Shown here in pieces: positions 54,809 through 64,000 of a DNA stretch of 64,000 nt. Positions within the stretch are counted from its first letter, which is position 1. Each line of letters starts with the position of its first letter. The notes beneath the pieces were generated by a model. It was given only the letters and a program-made list of their open reading frames with translations, did no database searches and was not told where the DNA came from. The translations under genes were made by a program, and so were the position numbers. This DNA is from Lepus europaeus (taxonomy: Eukaryota > Chordata > Mammalia > Lagomorpha > Leporidae). The stretch lies in assembly GCF_033115175.1 (NCBI RefSeq), contig NC_084836.1, forward strand, positions 68,247,297-68,311,296. The letters run 5' to 3'.

Positions 54809-55066
54809 GTCTTCCATCTGCTGGTTCACTCCCCAATTGGCCACAGTGGCCGGAGCTGTGCCCATCCAAAGCCAGGAGCCAGGAGCTTCTTCCAGGTCTC
54901 CCACGCAGGTGCAGGGGCCCAAGGACTTGGGCCATCCTCTACTGCTTTCCCAGGCCACAGCAGAGAGCTGGTTGGTAAGCAGAGCAGTTGGGACTCGAAC
55001 CGGTGCCCATATGGGATGCCAGCACTGCAGGTGGTGGGTTTTCCAGCTATGCCACAGTGCCGGCCC
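54455..55066 (-). mobile_element. Old C-SINE followed by a full-length one
   Basis: 54,455-54,700 is a diverged copy. 54,718-55,066 is a clear antisense copy ending CACAGTGCCGGCCCC. Confidence 0.88.
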
Positions 55067-55747
55067 CACCCACTCCCGCTTCTACACCTCACTCATGAGA
55101 CTCTTGTCTGCTCCTCCCTTATTTCAGAACACATCAAGAGTGACGATGGAAAAGGACCGCTCCTAGGGTCCCAGGCTCCCCCCACTCGCTTCCCTCCTGG
55201 TAAACATGGCTGATCAACTGCTTCATTTCTGACTCCCTCTCGTAGGGGGACAGCATTGTGCATCAGCCTCCCCACACCCCCAAACTCACAAGCAAGACCA
55301 CCAGGGTGAGAATCTCCCAAGGACTCCAGCTGAAGCCAGTTCCCATCGTCCCCAGCGTTCATACCTGCTCACGCCCAGGCCTGCGTGTGCTTAGCTTTTT
55401 CCTTCTTCCTGAAGTCTACACTGAGTTTCCAAAGACAAGCAGGACCACAGGACCACACACCAGCCTTCCTGCAGTAGTCTGGCTTTTGGTGCCCCCCCCC
55501 CCCCCAAATGGCACCGAAGGGGACAGCTTTAAGAGGCGGGTCCCAGGAGCTGGGCGGGGCATGGGAGCTGTGTCCAGGTGCACAGGGTTGGTGCCCTTAG
55601 GGAAATCGAAGTTGCTGGAGGACCCACACGGCACTGCAGTGAAGATGCTGGGTCTGCTCCTGCCTTGACCTTGGACCTGCTGGCTTTCAGAAATATGACC
55701 AACATGTTTCCATTGTTTATAAATCACCCATGCTAAACTATTATTAT

Positions 55748-56076
55748 TATTTAAAGGTTTATTTATTTATTTGAAAGGTAGAGTGAGAGAGAGAGAGAGA
55801 GAGAGAGAGGGATGCAGAGATTTTTCCATCTGTTGGTTCACTCCCCAAATGGCCACAACGGCCGGAGCTGTGCTGATCCAAAGCCAGGAGCCAGGAGCTT
55901 CGTCTGGGTCTCCCACGCAGGTGCAGGGGTCCAAGCACTCAGGCCATCTGTTGCTTTCCCAAGCACATTAGTAGGGAGCTGGACTGGAAGTGGAGCAGCC
56001 AGGACTCGAACCGGTGCCCACACAGGATGCTGACTCCACAGGCGGTGGCTTTATCTGCTACGTCACAACACTGGCT
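55748..56076 (-). mobile_element. C-SINE
   Basis: Antisense full-length copy with a (GA)n run. Confidence 0.9.
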
Positions 56077-56097
56077 CCTCACTGTGAATTTTTAATT

Positions 56098-56428
56098 TAA
56101 TTTTTAAAAACGATTTATTTATTTGAAAGGTAGAGTTACAGACAGGTAGAGGGAGAGAGAATGAGCGAGGAGAGTGTTATCATCCACTGGTTCAATCCCC
56201 AAATGCACACAACAGCCAGGGCTGGGCCAGGCAGAAGCCAGGGGCTTCATCCAGGTCTCCCTCGTGGTTGGCAGGGGCTCAAGCACTTGGGCCATCCTCC
56301 GCTGCTTTCCCAGGGGGATCACCAGAGAGCTGGATCAGAATGGGAGCAGCCAGGACTTGAACCGGTATTCAAATGGGATGCGGGTACCACAGGCAGCAGC
56401 TTAACCGCTGTGCCACAGGGCCAGCTCC
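56098..56428 (-). mobile_element. C-SINE
   Basis: Antisense full-length copy ending CCACAGGGCCAGCTCC. Confidence 0.88.
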
Positions 56429-56441
56429 ACTGGCTGTTAAT

Positions 56442-56514
56442 TTTTAAAGATTTATTTATTTTATTTGAAGAACAAAATGACAGAGAGGGAGAGGGAGGGA
56501 GGGTGGAGGAGAGA

Positions 56515-56562
<48 letters not shown>

Positions 56563-57000
56563 CTGTCCACTGGTTCATCCCCAAAAGCCGAGGCTGGGCC
56601 AAGCAGGAGCCAGGAACTCCATCTGGGCCTCTCCCATGCGTGGCAGGCACTGAAGCACTTCAGCCATCACCTGCTGCCTCCCAGCTCCTCAGCAGGAGGC
56701 TGGATAGGGAGCAAAGGAGCCGGGACTCAAGCCAGGCACTCCCGCGTGGAATGTGGGTATCCCAAGCCACTGCACCAAACACCTGCCCCTGCTTATTTGT
56801 TGAACTTTGATTCCAGAGCCCCAGAAAGACAGAGGGACCAAGATCCCCCTCTGCAGGCTCACTCCCAGGATGCCCACAACAGCTGGGGCCTGGGCAGGTG
56901 TCAGGCATTCAAGCTGTCTCCCACGTGGCGGGAGCCATCGCCACTGCCTCCCAGGGTCTGCGTGAGCAGGAAGCTGAGGTCAGGAGTTAAAGGCAGGCAC
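56442..57000 (-). mobile_element. Two old C-SINEs with a long (GA)n tract
   Basis: 56,442-56,790 has a GA microsatellite at 56,508-56,560. 56,792-57,000 is a second, more diverged copy. Confidence 0.7.
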
Positions 57001-57084
57001 GGAGCCCAAAAACTCCACAAAGGAAGACTGGGGGCATTCCAGCCTGCCAAGCCAAAGGCCCGCCCCCGGGAGGTGTGCCTTAGG

Positions 57085-57135
57085 TGTGATTGGCTCTGCG
57101 CCCTCCGTGACGTGAGCGGGCCTCAGCCAATCAAC
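57085..57135. promoter_or_regulatory. Inverted-CCAAT / CRE / CCAAT module
   Basis: GATTGGCTC with ATTGG at 57089-57093, TGACGTGA at 57108-57115 and CAGCCAATCA with CCAAT at 57127-57131 form a nearly symmetrical NF-Y/CREB-ATF module. It lies about 0.85 kb beyond the ACVR1B poly(A) site, between old SINEs. No gene is recognisable beside it. Confidence 0.45.
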
Positions 57136-57996
57136 GGAAAGCCTTGAGAGACTGACGGCTCCTGAGGGAGGGCTCTGCTTTCAGATTCCAGACCCCAGCC
57201 CAGCTCCGCCCTGGGTCTCTGAACTCCGCTTCCCGGGCTAAGCTCTGTGCACACAGCCATCATCAGCTGCCCAGGCTTTCTCCAGGACTGGCCGCCCTCC
57301 GTGCTCCTAGGGCAGTCTCTCCTGAACTCGGCTACGGTGCATCTGGCTTTGGTTGTATTTAGCAAGCATGCAGGACTGCGAAGACACGTGGCGTGGGAGA
57401 CGGAAGTCAAAGAGGTGTGAAATGAAAACCCCAGTGAGAAGCCACTCAAATTGGCATTTAGGTCTCCTGTGTCCCGGGGCCCTACAGCGGTGACAGGGGG
57501 CCCTCTCCAGGGGCACCGGCGGGGCTGCCAGCCTCACTTCCCCGGTGCTGAGGCTGAACCTGCCACTCGCAGGCTAGACCCTGGCAAGGTGCCTGATTAG
57601 AAGGGAGCCTCCTCCCTGACCGGGTGAACAGTCACTACAAACCACCCTCTTGGTGTCTCCGGAGGAGCAGGTGCGCAGATCCCAAGGGGCTGCAGCCACA
57701 GCGGCATGTCACCCAGGTTCCTGGGCTTCTGCCACTTTGTCGACAGCACTGCAGCCAGGACACAAGGGCAATTGGATCGGTAGCAGCTGACTGGGTCACT
57801 GGGACACGCACGGCGCTTCAGCTTCCGGAGCTTACGGGGTTGAATCTCCGGGGGATCAAGGCTGCCTGGACCCTGGCCGTTGGGAGGAAGGGGTGGCCTC
57901 CCCCTCTGCCCACCCCAGTCCCCCACCCTCAAAGGCTGGGCCATCACGCTCCAGACGAAAGACAGCTGGCACGAGAGGAGCTCTGTGAATAAAACT

Positions 57997-58002
57997 TTTA
58001 AT
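57997..58002 (-). terminator. ACVR1B: ACVR1B probable distal poly(A) signal ATTAAA
   Basis: ATTAAA on the minus strand with TTTTATT downstream, at the end of the AU-rich 3'UTR. An AATAAA about 70 bases upstream (near 58,066-58,071) is an alternative. The expected end is about 57,975-57,985. Confidence 0.65.
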
Positions 58003-59016
58003 AATGTACAGCAGAAACTGGACAGGCTCATTCTTATATTAAAACAAAAGATTTCCTATATTACAATTTATTTACATTTGCATACTGAAGAGGTAAAGTG
58101 TCTAAGTGGCTATTTTACAGTCCTTTCTAGTAAAATGTACAAAAACAAACAGAAGTACCGAGAGTGCCGTTTCGGGGCGGGGGGGAGCCTTGAGGGTGCC
58201 CCCACCGAGAACGGGCTTGGACTTGGTCTGTGAACCCCGAATCCGAAGGTGCAGGCGGCCCCCCGGCCGCGCACCGGGCGCACCAGCGCGGCTTTAGCGT
58301 CTCCCCACCTCTGGCCGAGCGTCAAGAACGGTGAGGGCCAGGCGTGGGACTTCCTCAGACCTGCTCAGCCTTCCCCAGCCGTGCAGGACGGAAGTGGCGG
58401 ACCGGCGGCTCGGGAGTCACGGCGGGTGCGTGTTGGCAGGTTCCCAGAGGCTGGCTGTGGCTCGGGGCGGAGCAGTCCGCCGCAGAGGGTCTCCCGCACG
58501 GAGGGGGGGGGGGGAGGTCGGTGGTGGGGGGTGAGCACGTCGCCCCTCCCCCCAGGTGACGCAACTGGTAATCCAGGGCAGTCAGTCCGTGGCCAGTAAA
58601 TCGGCCCAAAGAGTTAGGGGAAAGATCTCCTTTAACGCAAGGAAAGCAACACAGGGGGAAATTATAAATAGAACGGCCAGGAGCGTGGGAGGCCGAGGGG
58701 AGGCTTTGGCAGAGACTTGCTGGGCTGGAGGCAGGGGCGCGCTGAGGCTGCGCACGGCCACTCCCCGGGGCCAGGGAGGGGCTCAGAGCCGACTGGGGAT
58801 CGGGGGTCTCGCTGCAGGCAGGGGCAGGACCCGCTTTTCTTCAGTGGTCTCAACACAAGAGGCTCAGAAAGGCTCTCGGGGGCGATGATGGGGTCTTCCG
58901 GTCTGGAGCCAGCGCCACCTCAGCGTCAGGAGCAGCAGGGCCAGGCCGTGGCCCTCGAAGTCGCATTCCCGGGCCTCCCGGGGCCAGGCGCGCGGGACAC
59001 GCATGCTCAGTAACCG

Positions 59017-59030
59017 CCTGCAGGGGGCGC
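59017..59030 (+). promoter_or_regulatory. CTCF-like motif in the ACVR1B 3'UTR
   Basis: Plus strand CCTGCAGGGGGCGC, close to the CTCF core, facing opposite to the motif at 60,875. Confidence 0.4.
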
Positions 59031-59310
59031 AGCAGGGCCGAGGCACACAGGGAACCGGACGCAGCAGGGACACGACCCCTCCCCGCCCGAGGAGGCTCCC
59101 CCAGGGCTGAGTGGACAGGCTCAGGTGCAAGGACAGACGTTTCCAGTGTGATTGAGCTATGTGCGTTGGATCACAGAATCATCTTTTTTCGTGTGATTGT
59201 TTTTGTAGGGATTTCTTTAAAAACAAAGATTGAGAGGTAATCATCACACAGAGATGGTTCTTTTACAAAAACTGAACAATATTTAAAAAAAGTTAAAATC
59301 CAGACCCTCC

Positions 59311-59347
59311 CAATAAAATAAAATAAAATAAAATAAAATAAAATAAA
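59311..59347 (+). repeat. (AAAAT)n microsatellite
   Basis: Seven or so perfect pentamers within the ACVR1B 3'UTR; on the mRNA they read as U-rich ATTTT repeats. Confidence 0.9.
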
Positions 59348-60589
59348 TCAAACCACTCCAGTTAAAAGCTATGGCTTCAAAGTTATTATATACCTAGATA
59401 TGCTGACCGAGTCACCACCCACAACCGTTTCTAGAGATCATTCAATACTCTACTCTTGTTAAAGAACACGTTCGCCTCGGGCTGCTCCCCGGCCAGGGTC
59501 CCTGCAGTAGGTGCAGAACTCAGCCACCCACCCTCACTACCCAGGTGGCCCAGGGCAGAGCCCCACGCAGCCCGACGCCTCCCCCCACCCCCCCTGGCTC
59601 CCCACCCTGAACCCACCACCACCAAAAATGTACACTGCTGATTCCAGAATCTGGGACAGGGCAGATGCGACATTCCGATCGGAGTCCTGCGACCCGGCTT
59701 CACACCCCCCCCGGGGGGGGGGGCTGTCCTAGGCTTCACAACGGGGGGGGGGGGGGGGGCTGTCCTTGACTTGACGCTGAGGGCGGGGCCTGGGGCTGGT
59801 CCACGCCCTGATACCCTGTGCCGCTGCTGACCCCAGCGCCCAAGACTCCCCTTGCCCATCCTGCTCCCAATTTTGACCCGAAAGCCTCTCCTGCCGTGGA
59901 CAACTGGGCCAGCTTTGGTTCTGGGAGACTGGAATGGAGGAGGGGAGCTGAGTGGATGCGGGGGCGGGCCTCAGGGGGGAGGGGCCTCCTGGGAAGGGGC
60001 CCGGGGGACACCAGATGCTGTGCACTGGGGAACAGAGGTACCGGCACGCAGAGACAGCAGACGGGCACACACCTGACCTGCACGCGCACAGGAAGCTGAA
60101 GCAGGTGAGTGCGCACACAGACAGACAGACACACACCACAGAGGGCGCACCTCGGCACAGGCGCGCACAGCTGGACAAACAGGCAGCAGCCCCCCCGCCC
60201 GGCAGCGGTCCCCCTGCCCCCCCATGTCCGTGCGGGCGAGGCGGGGAGCGCGTGGCTCAGCGCTGCACTCCCAGCTCCTTGGAGCCGCCCTGGGGCACCC
60301 CAGCGCTGGCAGCGAGCTGCTCCTGCGGCCCCTCCTGGCCGCGCGCCAGGGGCACCAGAGCCGGCGGGACTGCCCACTACAAGCAGCGCATGATCCGCTC
60401 CGAGTCTCCACGCCATCCGGAGGTAAATAGAAAAGGTGTCTGTGTCTCAAACCCATCGTGGGAGTGGGCGAGTCTCCCGGGCTCTGTCCCGCGCGTGGGC
60501 CAGGCCTCCTGGCCGCGGAGGGCTGGGCAGAAACGAGAGGTAGGCCTCCATCGTGCGCTCACCACGGGGCTGCGTGGGGCGGGAGCAGG

Positions 60590-60715
60590 CTAGATCTTCA
60601 CATCCTCCTGCACGCTGAGCTGGGACAGCGTCTTCTTGATGCGCAGGGCGGTGAGGCGCGCCGCACCATTGGCGTACCAGCACTCCCGCATCATCTTGCC
60701 CATCACCCGCAGTGC
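60590..60715 (-). CDS. ACVR1B: ACVR1B last coding exon
   Basis: 126 bases, 41 residues and TAG, after a CTTGCAG acceptor. It encodes the final helices of the kinase C-lobe, including the conserved subdomain XI arginine in GAARLTALR, and the short C-terminal tail. Confidence 0.97.
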   Translation of the reverse strand, partial: ALRVMGKMMRECWYANGAARLTALRIKKTLSQLSVQEDVKI

Positions 60716-61847
60716 CTGCAAGAGACCCACCGGCCCTCAGCGCTCCCGGCCCACAGCCAGCCCCAGCCGGCGGCAGCTCCTGCAGCTGCAGCCTCCGAGG
60801 AGCACCGGGCCAGACGCGCGCGGCTCTGTTCACGCGGCCGAGGGAGCGCGTGGGTTTCCTTCGCCAGTGCACACGCGCCCTCTAGCGGCGGCTCCCTCTA
60901 AAAGTCATAGCTACCCATGCTGGGCTGTCTTCCAGAACCCTAAGTTCTCACTGCACGCAAAAGGCACCCGGGTGCGGGGCAGGTGCGTTACCTGGACTGC
61001 GGTAATCATTCCCCCACGCTCAAATCTGCGTGCTGGGCACTGCAGTGACAACCCATCTCCGGAAATAGCCGGTACAAAGTAAAGCTGAGCCGCAGGCAGC
61101 CTGGAGACCCACGTGCACATGGCCAGGAAAGCCCGCCCTGAAGCGACTCGGAGCCCAGAATGCCTGCCTATGTCATAAATGATTTCCAGCAAACGCTGTC
61201 CCCTCGCGATTCTGCCTGCCACCTCCCCCACGCTGTCCAGCCGAACCCCAGCTCCCACTGGCAAACTGCAGGGGGGACCCTCCCTCACAGGCAGCCCCCC
61301 CCCCCCGCCTCCCTCCTGCTCAGGCCAGCCCTGCAGCCTGACAGCTCTGCAACTCCAGGCACCACTTGTTGATCTGCATCCTAGGAGAGCGGTCACCTCT
61401 GAACGCCCGGCAGGAGCAGCCTGGAACCCAGAACCCAAGTGTTTTGGCTTCAGATCTGAACGTTTGCAGCTCCGTGCTAAGAAAACTTGGGGAGGGGACC
61501 CGGGTGCAGACAGCACTCACTCAGGTCTCTCACGCACCTCCAGCACAGCCTGCTGGTGTTGCTATGTCCTACGTGCCCCCAAGCCTGTGTCCTGACCGCT
61601 GCCGGGGGCGTGGCGGCGTGTCAGCCACCACCAAGCTCTGGATTCCGGGGATGCGGCGGCCGGCTGCTGCACCTGACACAATCAGCAAAGCCCCACGGGC
61701 AGGGCAGGCTTCCTACCTCGTAGCTCTGCCACCAGTTGGGGACGTTGGGACGTAGCTTCTGGTCACAAACGACCTTCCGCATCTCCTCGATGGAGGGGTC
61801 GGACGGCACCAAGTCATAATACGGCAGCTGATACTCCTCGTGGACTC
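60590..61847 (-). CDS. ACVR1B: ACVR1B (ALK4) 3' part, last two coding exons
   Basis: Type I activin/nodal/GDF receptor serine-threonine kinase of the plasma membrane, which phosphorylates SMAD2/3. Only the end of the kinase domain is here: exon 61847-61717 ([18 protein letters not shown] to NWWQSYE) and exon 60715-60590 ([20 protein letters not shown] to [10 protein letters not shown] and TAG). They join in phase 0. By human numbering they are residues 421-505. The C-lobe motif [23 protein letters not shown] is that of type I receptors, and the tail VQEDVKI identifies ACVR1B among close relatives. The only difference from the remembered human sequence is RPNVPN for RPNIPN. Upstream exons lie beyond the window. 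Confidence 0.97.
60875..60888 (-). promoter_or_regulatory. CTCF-like motif in the last ACVR1B intron
   Basis: Minus strand CCGCTAGAGGGCGC, one mismatch from the CTCF core. It lies 160 bases upstream of the last coding exon. Confidence 0.45.
61717..61847 (-). CDS. ACVR1B: ACVR1B penultimate coding exon
   Basis: 131 bases, bounded by CTGCCAG and GTAGGA. It completes a Gly codon and gives 43 residues through NWWQSYE, the kinase C-lobe region around subdomain X. Confidence 0.97.
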
Positions 61848-62009
61848 CTGGCAGGAGAGAGGAGGTGTGCCTGAGTTCCCAGGGAGGAGGAGCTCATTCA
61901 AGAACCACACACATCGGCACGCACGTTGGGATCTGTGAACACCAACTTGGGCTCCGCGAAGCGGGCTGGCCCTGGCTGTGCGACCAGAACCATGGGAGTA
62001 CTGAGAACG

Positions 62010-62600
62010 GGGCTGGCCCTGTGTCACGGTGCGTTAACCGGCACCCCACACGGGCACCAGTTCGACTCCCGGCTGTGCCCTTCTGATCCAGCGCCCTGCT
62101 AACGCGCCTGGGAAGGCAGTGGAGGATAGGCCAAGTGCTTGGGCCCTGGACAACAATGTTGGAGGCTTGGATGGAGTTCTCGGCACCCAGCTTCAGGCTG
62201 GCTCAGCCCTGGTCACTGTGGCCATCTGGAGAGTGAACCAGCAGGTGGGAGACCTCTCTCTCTCTCCCTCTCTCCCTTCTTCCCTCCCTTCCTCTGCCTC
62301 TCTGTAACTCTCCTGTTCAAGTAAGTAAATAAATCTTAAAAAAAAAAAAAAAAAAGACGTGTGTGTGTGTTTAAAGACACCTACATCCCTGCGTCCGACT
62401 GCCAGCTCCGGCCCCCGGCTCCAGCTTCCTGCTCATGCAGACCCCGGGAGGCGGCAGGTGATGGCTCAGGTAGCTGGGTTCCTGTCACCCACCTGGGAAG
62501 CCTGAAGTGAGTTCCTGGCTCCAGTCTCAGCCCTGGTGGGCTTTTGGGGGAGCGAATCAGAGAATGGAAACTCTGTCTGCCTCTCAAATAATGAGCAAAA
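62010..62600 (+). mobile_element. Two C-SINEs in tandem, ACVR1B intron
   Basis: 62,010-62,357 is a clear plus copy with poly-A. 62,365-62,600 is an older plus copy. Confidence 0.8.
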
Positions 62601-62910
62601 AGAAAAAGGCTACCGGATCACCTGAAAAGGCTCCACTTCAAAAACTCGCTGCTGGGAAGAGGTGAGAACTCTTGGGCAAAGTAAGACTAGTAACTCTGAC
62701 AGTAACAAATATTTTTAAATCCACCAGTTCACAACGATTCTAAAAAGAGAGACCTGTCAGCGTCACAGGATGCTAGAAATGAACTCATTATTCTGAAACA
62801 TAACAGGCAATCATGTATTTTCTTGCTTTCCCTTTTCAAGCTAAAGTCTTGGTAACAAACAGAGAATTAGGGAAAGTTTCACTTCTTCGTAAATTTTTTT
62901 TAAAGCTTTA

Positions 62911-63505
62911 TGGGGCTGTCATTGTTGCACAGTGGGTAAGGCCACCGCCTGCTATGCAGGCGTCTCATAGGGGTGCTGGTTTGAGTCCTGGCTGCTCCAC
63001 TTCTGATCCAGCTCCCTGCTAATGCACCTGGGAAAGCAGTAGAAGATGGCTCAAGTGCTGAGGCCCTGCCACCAATGTAGGAGACCAAGAAGAAGCCCTT
63101 GGCTGTGGTCCAGTCCAGCCCTGGCCATTGTGGCCACTTGGGGAGTGAACCAGTAGATGGGAGAGTCTCCCTCTCTCTTTGTAACTCTTTCAACCAAATT
63201 AAAAAATCTTTAAAAAATATATTTATTTATTTATTTGAAAGGCACAGTTACAGAGAGAATGGGGGGGGGGAGAGAAAGAGAGATCTTGCATCCACTGGTT
63301 CACTCTCCAAATGGCTCCAATGACTGGGACTGGGCCAAACCAAAGCCAGGATCTCTCACGTGGGCACAGCGACCCAAGCACTTGGGCCATCTTCCACTGC
63401 CTTCCCAGGCACATGAGCAGAGAGCTGAATCAGAAGTGGAGCAGCCGGGACTTGAACCGGTACCCACATGGGATGCTGGCACTGCAGGCACCACTATGTC
63501 GGCCC
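62911..63505. mobile_element. Two C-SINEs tail to tail, ACVR1B intron
   Basis: Plus copy 62,911-63,213 abuts minus copy 63,214-63,505 through their A/T-rich tails, giving an inverted pair about 300 bases per arm. Confidence 0.85.
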
Positions 63506-63507
63506 CT

Positions 63508-63592
63508 TCTTTTTAAATTTTATTTTTTATTTATAAGGCAGAGTAACAAGTGGGAGGAAGAAGGGAAGGGAAAGGGGAAGGGGGGAGGGGGA

Positions 63593-63624
<32 letters not shown>

Positions 63625-63850
63625 ACCGATCTTCCACCTGCTGGGTCGCTCCCCAAACGTTTGCAACAGTTGGGGCTGGGCCAGGCTGGGGCTGCCGCGT
63701 GGGCGCAGGGACTCAAGCATTCGCGTCACCATCCAGCTGGGTCAGAAGCAGAGCACTGGGACTTGGATGGGCACGGATGCTGGATGCAGCAGCCCATGGG
63801 GTGGCCTCAACGCCCACACCAAAAGGACCACTGCTAACCCTGGGAACGAA
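63508..63850 (-). mobile_element. Old C-SINE with (GA)n, ACVR1B intron
   Basis: Diverged antisense copy, GA-rich at 63,560-63,625. Confidence 0.7.
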
Positions 63851-64000
63851 ACGCCAGGCTTCCCCAGTATCGCGGCCCGAGAGCCAGCGTGCCAGCACGC
63901 AGTGCCTCTGCCGGGGAGGAGAGCCCCAGCCCTGCTTGGCTCCTATGCTATCCCCTCCTCCCCGCCTCTGTGCACGGAATGACGACAAACAAGGGGCAGG

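Larger units (their letters stand above)
51561..57084. other. TAMALIN-ACVR1B intergenic region, no gene seen
   Basis: Contains a MIR, the CTCF-like site at 53,436 and, from 54,455 onward, a run of antisense C-SINEs. The open frames present lack coding signature. Confidence 0.6.
57978..60589 (-). other. ACVR1B: ACVR1B 3' untranslated region
   Basis: About 2.6 kb without SINEs, similar to the remembered long human 3'UTR. The stretch 59,130-59,450 and the end 57,990-58,150 are AU-rich. It includes an AAAAT pentamer microsatellite (59,311-59,347), two adjacent homopolymer G/C tracts (59,708-59,760) and a CTCF-like motif at 59,017. No coding signal is seen apart from GC-driven open frames. Confidence 0.8.

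Noticed and set aside
56161-57147. A 328-codon plus-strand open frame
   Set aside because: Consists of consecutive antisense SINEs including a (GA)n Arg-Glu repeat.

Overview
The window is mammalian genomic DNA, most likely from a lagomorph such as rabbit. About forty copies of a tRNA-derived SINE are scattered on both strands. They have the rabbit C-repeat layout: a tRNA-like head, a body that includes 'gaccnggaagaagctcctgg', a (CT)n stretch and an AAATAAAT-type tail. Three genes are recognised by translation against remembered human orthologues. All three are on the minus strand, in the human 12q13 order read backwards: NR4A1, then TAMALIN (GRASP), then the 3' end of ACVR1B.

Layout. 1-5,464 is sequence downstream of NR4A1. 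5,465-13,825 is NR4A1 (Nur77): six coding exons encode a 590-residue orphan nuclear receptor, and a 5' noncoding exon lies under a CpG-island promoter carrying four TGCGTCA elements and two identical MEF2-type sites. 14.1-44.7 kb is a long interval without coding exons. It has dense SINEs broken by promoter-like islands near 19.9, 27.1, 33.4 and 37.4 kb. These are good candidates for distal NR4A1 promoters, because human NR4A1 is known to use upstream noncoding first exons in this interval. 44.7-51.4 kb is TAMALIN: eight coding exons, 387 residues, and a CpG-island promoter with a TATA box. 51.4-57.98 kb is intergenic. 57.98-61.85 kb holds the last two coding exons and the 2.6-kb 3'UTR of ACVR1B, and the rest of the window lies in its upstream intron.

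The three genes do not form one pathway. NR4A1 is an immediate-early transcription factor, TAMALIN a PDZ scaffold for receptor trafficking, and ACVR1B (ALK4) the type I activin/nodal receptor kinase. What the locus shares is inducible-type regulatory sequence (CRE, AP-1-like, MEF2, CArG) and several CTCF-like motifs.

I found no CRISPR array, prokaryotic system, exogenous virus or clearly new protein-coding gene. The most interesting items are an eight-residue deletion in the NR4A1 ligand-binding domain, the set of candidate distal promoters, a tiny U2 snRNA retro-fragment with target-site duplications, a CCAAT-CRE-CCAAT module just past ACVR1B, and CTCF-like motifs around TAMALIN. Exon borders were set by hand from GT/AG sites and reading frame; repeat borders are approximate to about 10 bases.
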